This document shows positions 62,282 to 64,000 of a DNA stretch of 64,000 bases, in pieces. The first letter of the stretch is position 1. Each line of letters starts with the position of its first letter. The DNA lies in contig NZ_QPNC01000016.1 in assembly GCF_003386285.1 (NCBI RefSeq), forward strand, positions 1 to 64,000, in the 5' to 3' direction. The translations under genes were made by a program, and so were the position numbers. This stretch comes from Nocardiopsis sp. FIRDI 009. GTDB taxonomy: Bacteria > Actinomycetota > Actinomycetes > Streptosporangiales > Streptosporangiaceae. A model generated the notes under the pieces. The model saw only the letters and a program-made list of their open reading frames with translations. It was not told where the DNA came from and did no database searches.

Positions 62282-63433
62282 TCACTCGGACGGGCTGGCG
62301 CTGGCCTCGTCCCCGGCGGGTTCCTCGGCCCAGCGGACCACGAGCGGGTAGCCGTCCATGGAGGCGTCGTGGAACCGGGGGAAGACCTCCTCCGTTCCGG
62401 TCACCTCGCCCTCCTCCAGGTCGACGCGGAACCACGCCTCCTCCGTCTGGAGCAGGACCGCGTCGCGCCCGGGCGCGGGCGCGTACTGGAGCACCGGACC
62501 TCCGCTGTTCTCCAGGATCCGGGCGGCCGTGTGCGTCTGTCCGTCCACGGTCACCAGGTAGGCGCCCGCCGCCGTCTGTTGGGAGCCGTCCGACACGGGC
62601 CCCAGCACGGCGGTGCCCCCACCCCACACCGGGCCGTCGTCGAAGGTCTGCCACCGGCCCTCGGAGGTGGTCAGGGACGCGTTGACGACGCTGCCGTTGG
62701 TCTGGCGGATCACCAGGGTCCGGCCGTCGGCGCCGGGCAGCTGCTGGGTCCGGACGCTGTTGCGGATGTGCAGCTCGCCCGCGGGCGTGAGCGCCCAGTC
62801 GCTCGGGCGCTGGTACTCGCCCAAGGGGAGCGTGCCCTCCTGGTTCGGGGTGCCGCCCGGAGCGTCCAGCGGCACCGACATCACCCGAGGCGGCTGGCCG
62901 TCCTGCGTGTCGTCGGAGACGTACCACAGCCGCTCTCCGTGGATGACCGGCCGTGACAGCACCTCGCCGGGGGACGCGGTCACCGACTCGGCCGGCTGGT
63001 AGGTGACCCTGGCCGGTTCCTCGCCCTCCTCGTCGGTGGCCTCGGCGACCGCGGAACCCTCGACGTCCTCGGGGTCGGTGAGCACGGCGATGGTGATCGC
63101 GGACGGTTCGGCGGTCGCGTAGGCGAAGAACTGCCAGTCCGCGGAGAACTGGGAGTGCACCGGCAGGGCCGGCGCCATGGGGTCCACCGCCCCCTCGGGC
63201 AGGTCGAGCGCGTGGACGGGCTGGCCGGTCGCGGGGTCGTGGAAGACGAGGACCTGGTCGGTCTCCGGGTCGCCGCCCTCGTACCCGCGGTGCAGCAGGG
63301 CGAGTCCGGCCAGTCCCTGCTCGGTGATCTCCTCCACGGTCTCCGGTGGGTCGTCCGAATCCGTGGAGGAGGCGTCGCAGGCGGTGGCGGCCACCAGACA
63401 CGCGGCCGACATGAGGGCGAGGGAACGCCGCAC
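62282..63433 (-). CDS. lipoprotein with beta-propeller-like repeats
   Basis: 383 residues from GTG 63433. Lipoprotein signal with Cys19 (LVAATAC). The mature part is rich in beta-strands with repeated Trp/Tyr-containing blades (DWQFFAYATA, RLWYVSDDT, DWALTPAGELHI, EGRWQTFDDGP), suggesting a beta-propeller. It is probably surface-exposed and first in the type VII-associated cluster. No family assigned. Confidence 0.8.
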   Translation of the reverse strand: MRRSLALMSAACLVAATACDASSTDSDDPPETVEEITEQGLAGLALLHRGYEGGDPETDQVLVFHDPATGQPVHALDLPEGAVDPMAPALPVHSQFSADWQFFAYATAEPSAITIAVLTDPEDVEGSAVAEATDEEGEEPARVTYQPAESVTASPGEVLSRPVIHGERLWYVSDDTQDGQPPRVMSVPLDAPGGTPNQEGTLPLGEYQRPSDWALTPAGELHIRNSVRTQQLPGADGRTLVIRQTNGSVVNASLTTSEGRWQTFDDGPVWGGGTAVLGPVSDGSQQTAAGAYLVTVDGQTHTAARILENSGGPVLQYAPAPGRDAVLLQTEEAWFRVDLEEGEVTGTEEVFPRFHDASMDGYPLVVRWAEEPAGDEASASPSE

Positions 63434-63505
63434 GAATCTGCCTTTCGGGGGAGGGAAACGGTGGAGTTGCCACAAGTGGGACCAACCCGGACTTCCTATG
63501 GTTCC

Positions 63506-63702
63506 ACCTCCGGAGGGGTGCTGCGGGCGTCCACGCGACGGCGACGCGACTCGGGGAGAGGCCACGGGTGGGGCGGTAGGTGACGCCGGGACACGAGGGG
63601 AAGCGCGCGGCGGACTCGGGGGCGGACGCGATCCCGTAGCCGCTGGCGATCGCGTTGAGCCAGTCGTCGGGGTGCTCGGTGGCCGCGCCGGTTCGGACGG
63701 GG
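63506..63702 (-). pseudogene. LysR-family regulator, C-terminal remnant
   Basis: Minus-strand frame: DDWLNAIASGYGIASAPESA, then PGVTYRPTRGLSPSRVAVAW, the normal end of a LysR effector domain (usually ...AVAAGRGVGLTP). The helix-turn-helix N-terminus is missing to the right, where a DoxX-like remnant begins on the other strand. Confidence 0.7.
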
Positions 63703-63757
63703 CGGTCACCGCGTTCGTCGGCACCGGGCCAGTGGTCGCGCCGGGCGCCGGTCTCCG

Positions 63758-63893
63758 CGGGCGCGGGACTCGTCCTGTTCGACGTCGGCGCCGTCGCGGC
63801 CCACGTGCGGGCGGGGGTCCTGTACGACATCGCCTTCCCCGGCGCCACCTGGCGCTGGCCGCGGCGTCGCTGGCCCTCGCCCTCCCGGTGTGA
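63758..63893 (+). pseudogene. DoxX-like membrane protein, C-terminal remnant
   Basis: Plus-strand frame GAGLVLFDVGAVAAHVRAG, then IAFPGA, shifts frame and continues LALAAASLALALPV to TGA 63891-63893. This resembles the last helices of DoxX-like proteins, which are often divergent from LysR genes. The N-terminus is missing, and there is an internal frameshift. Confidence 0.55.
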
Positions 63894-63926
63894 CCCCGGC
63901 GGGGGCGGCCGCCGCCGGGGTCACAC
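63888..63926. terminator. hairpin terminator at the right edge
   Basis: GTGTGACCCCGGCGG and CCGCCGGGGTCACAC form a 15-bp perfect stem with a 9-nt loop, between the convergent DoxX remnant and the partial gene at 63938. Confidence 0.8.
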
Positions 63927-63937
63927 CGCCCCGTCCC

Positions 63938-64000
63938 CTACCCCGGGGGCTCGCTCCACCCGACCTGCACCAGGTCGGGGCGCTTGCCGCGCAGCGCCAG
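63938..64000 (-). CDS. 3' end of an unidentified gene (partial)
   Basis: A minus-strand frame enters from the right edge and ends at TAG (63938-63940): 20 residues ending LALRGKRPDLVQVGWSEPPG. A strong terminator follows at once. Too short to assign. Confidence 0.5.
   Translation of the reverse strand: MALRGKRPDLVQVGWSEPPG

Overview
The window is high-GC actinobacterial DNA. GTG and TTG starts, 4-nt ATGA/GTGA operon overlaps, XRE/DUF397 gene pairs, WXG100 proteins, a PurS/PurQ/PurL enzyme and an actinobacterial PHO box all fit this. A Nocardiopsis-like member of the Streptosporangiales is the best guess, but that is inference from gene style, not a marker gene. No rRNA, tRNA or CRISPR array was found.

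Left part (1-9.9 kb), mostly core genes: a pstB phosphate-transport ATPase with a phosphorylation-incompetent OmpR-type regulator behind it and PHO-box repeats in front, thioredoxin, two DUF202 membrane proteins, an epimerase plus PIG-L/LmbE deacetylase, a family-2 glycosyltransferase (likely glycan synthesis), a DUF3817 protein and SURF1.

Accessory region 1 (about 9.9-17.5 kb) looks like a decayed integrative element. It holds the catalytic C-terminus of a tyrosine integrase, a 5'-truncated helicase/primase-type ATPase, an AT-richer control region with repeated TTGGAG motifs, small regulators (GntR, XRE-TPR), and two toxin-antitoxin modules. A 36-bp sequence occurs three times in direct orientation (10196, 15537, 16704); the last two copies sit in about 210-bp direct repeats that flank one toxin-antitoxin cassette. 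These are candidate attachment-site copies.

Middle (17.6-34.8 kb): two FluC/CrcB fluoride channels, small enzymes, an ABC exporter with its own XRE regulator and a 14-bp palindromic operator, a third toxin-antitoxin pair, then a complete glycine-betaine block: betaine aldehyde dehydrogenase, choline dehydrogenase and an OpuA/ProU-type importer with two permease domains fused in one protein. Next comes a frameshifted membrane alpha/beta-hydrolase.

Accessory region 2 (35.1-41.5 kb) is a regulatory island of very small, translationally coupled genes: a paralogue of a region-1 protein with a RsbW-like ATPase, XRE-TPR, two DUF397 proteins, XRE-DUF5753, zinc-ribbon micro-proteins and a protein-isoaspartate-type methyltransferase.

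Right part (41.5-64 kb): purL, purQ and purS interrupted by a membrane protein and a RsbW-like kinase, a SigR-like sigma factor with no neighbouring anti-sigma gene, a three-gene 2-oxoacid dehydrogenase operon, a FabI-type pseudogene, an OmpA-domain lipoprotein, an AEC transporter, an atypical Ser/Thr kinase, and a type VII secretion-associated cluster (WXG100 proteins, lipoproteins, an 871-residue putative substrate). The right edge has remnants of a LysR/DoxX-like pair and the 3' end of one more gene.
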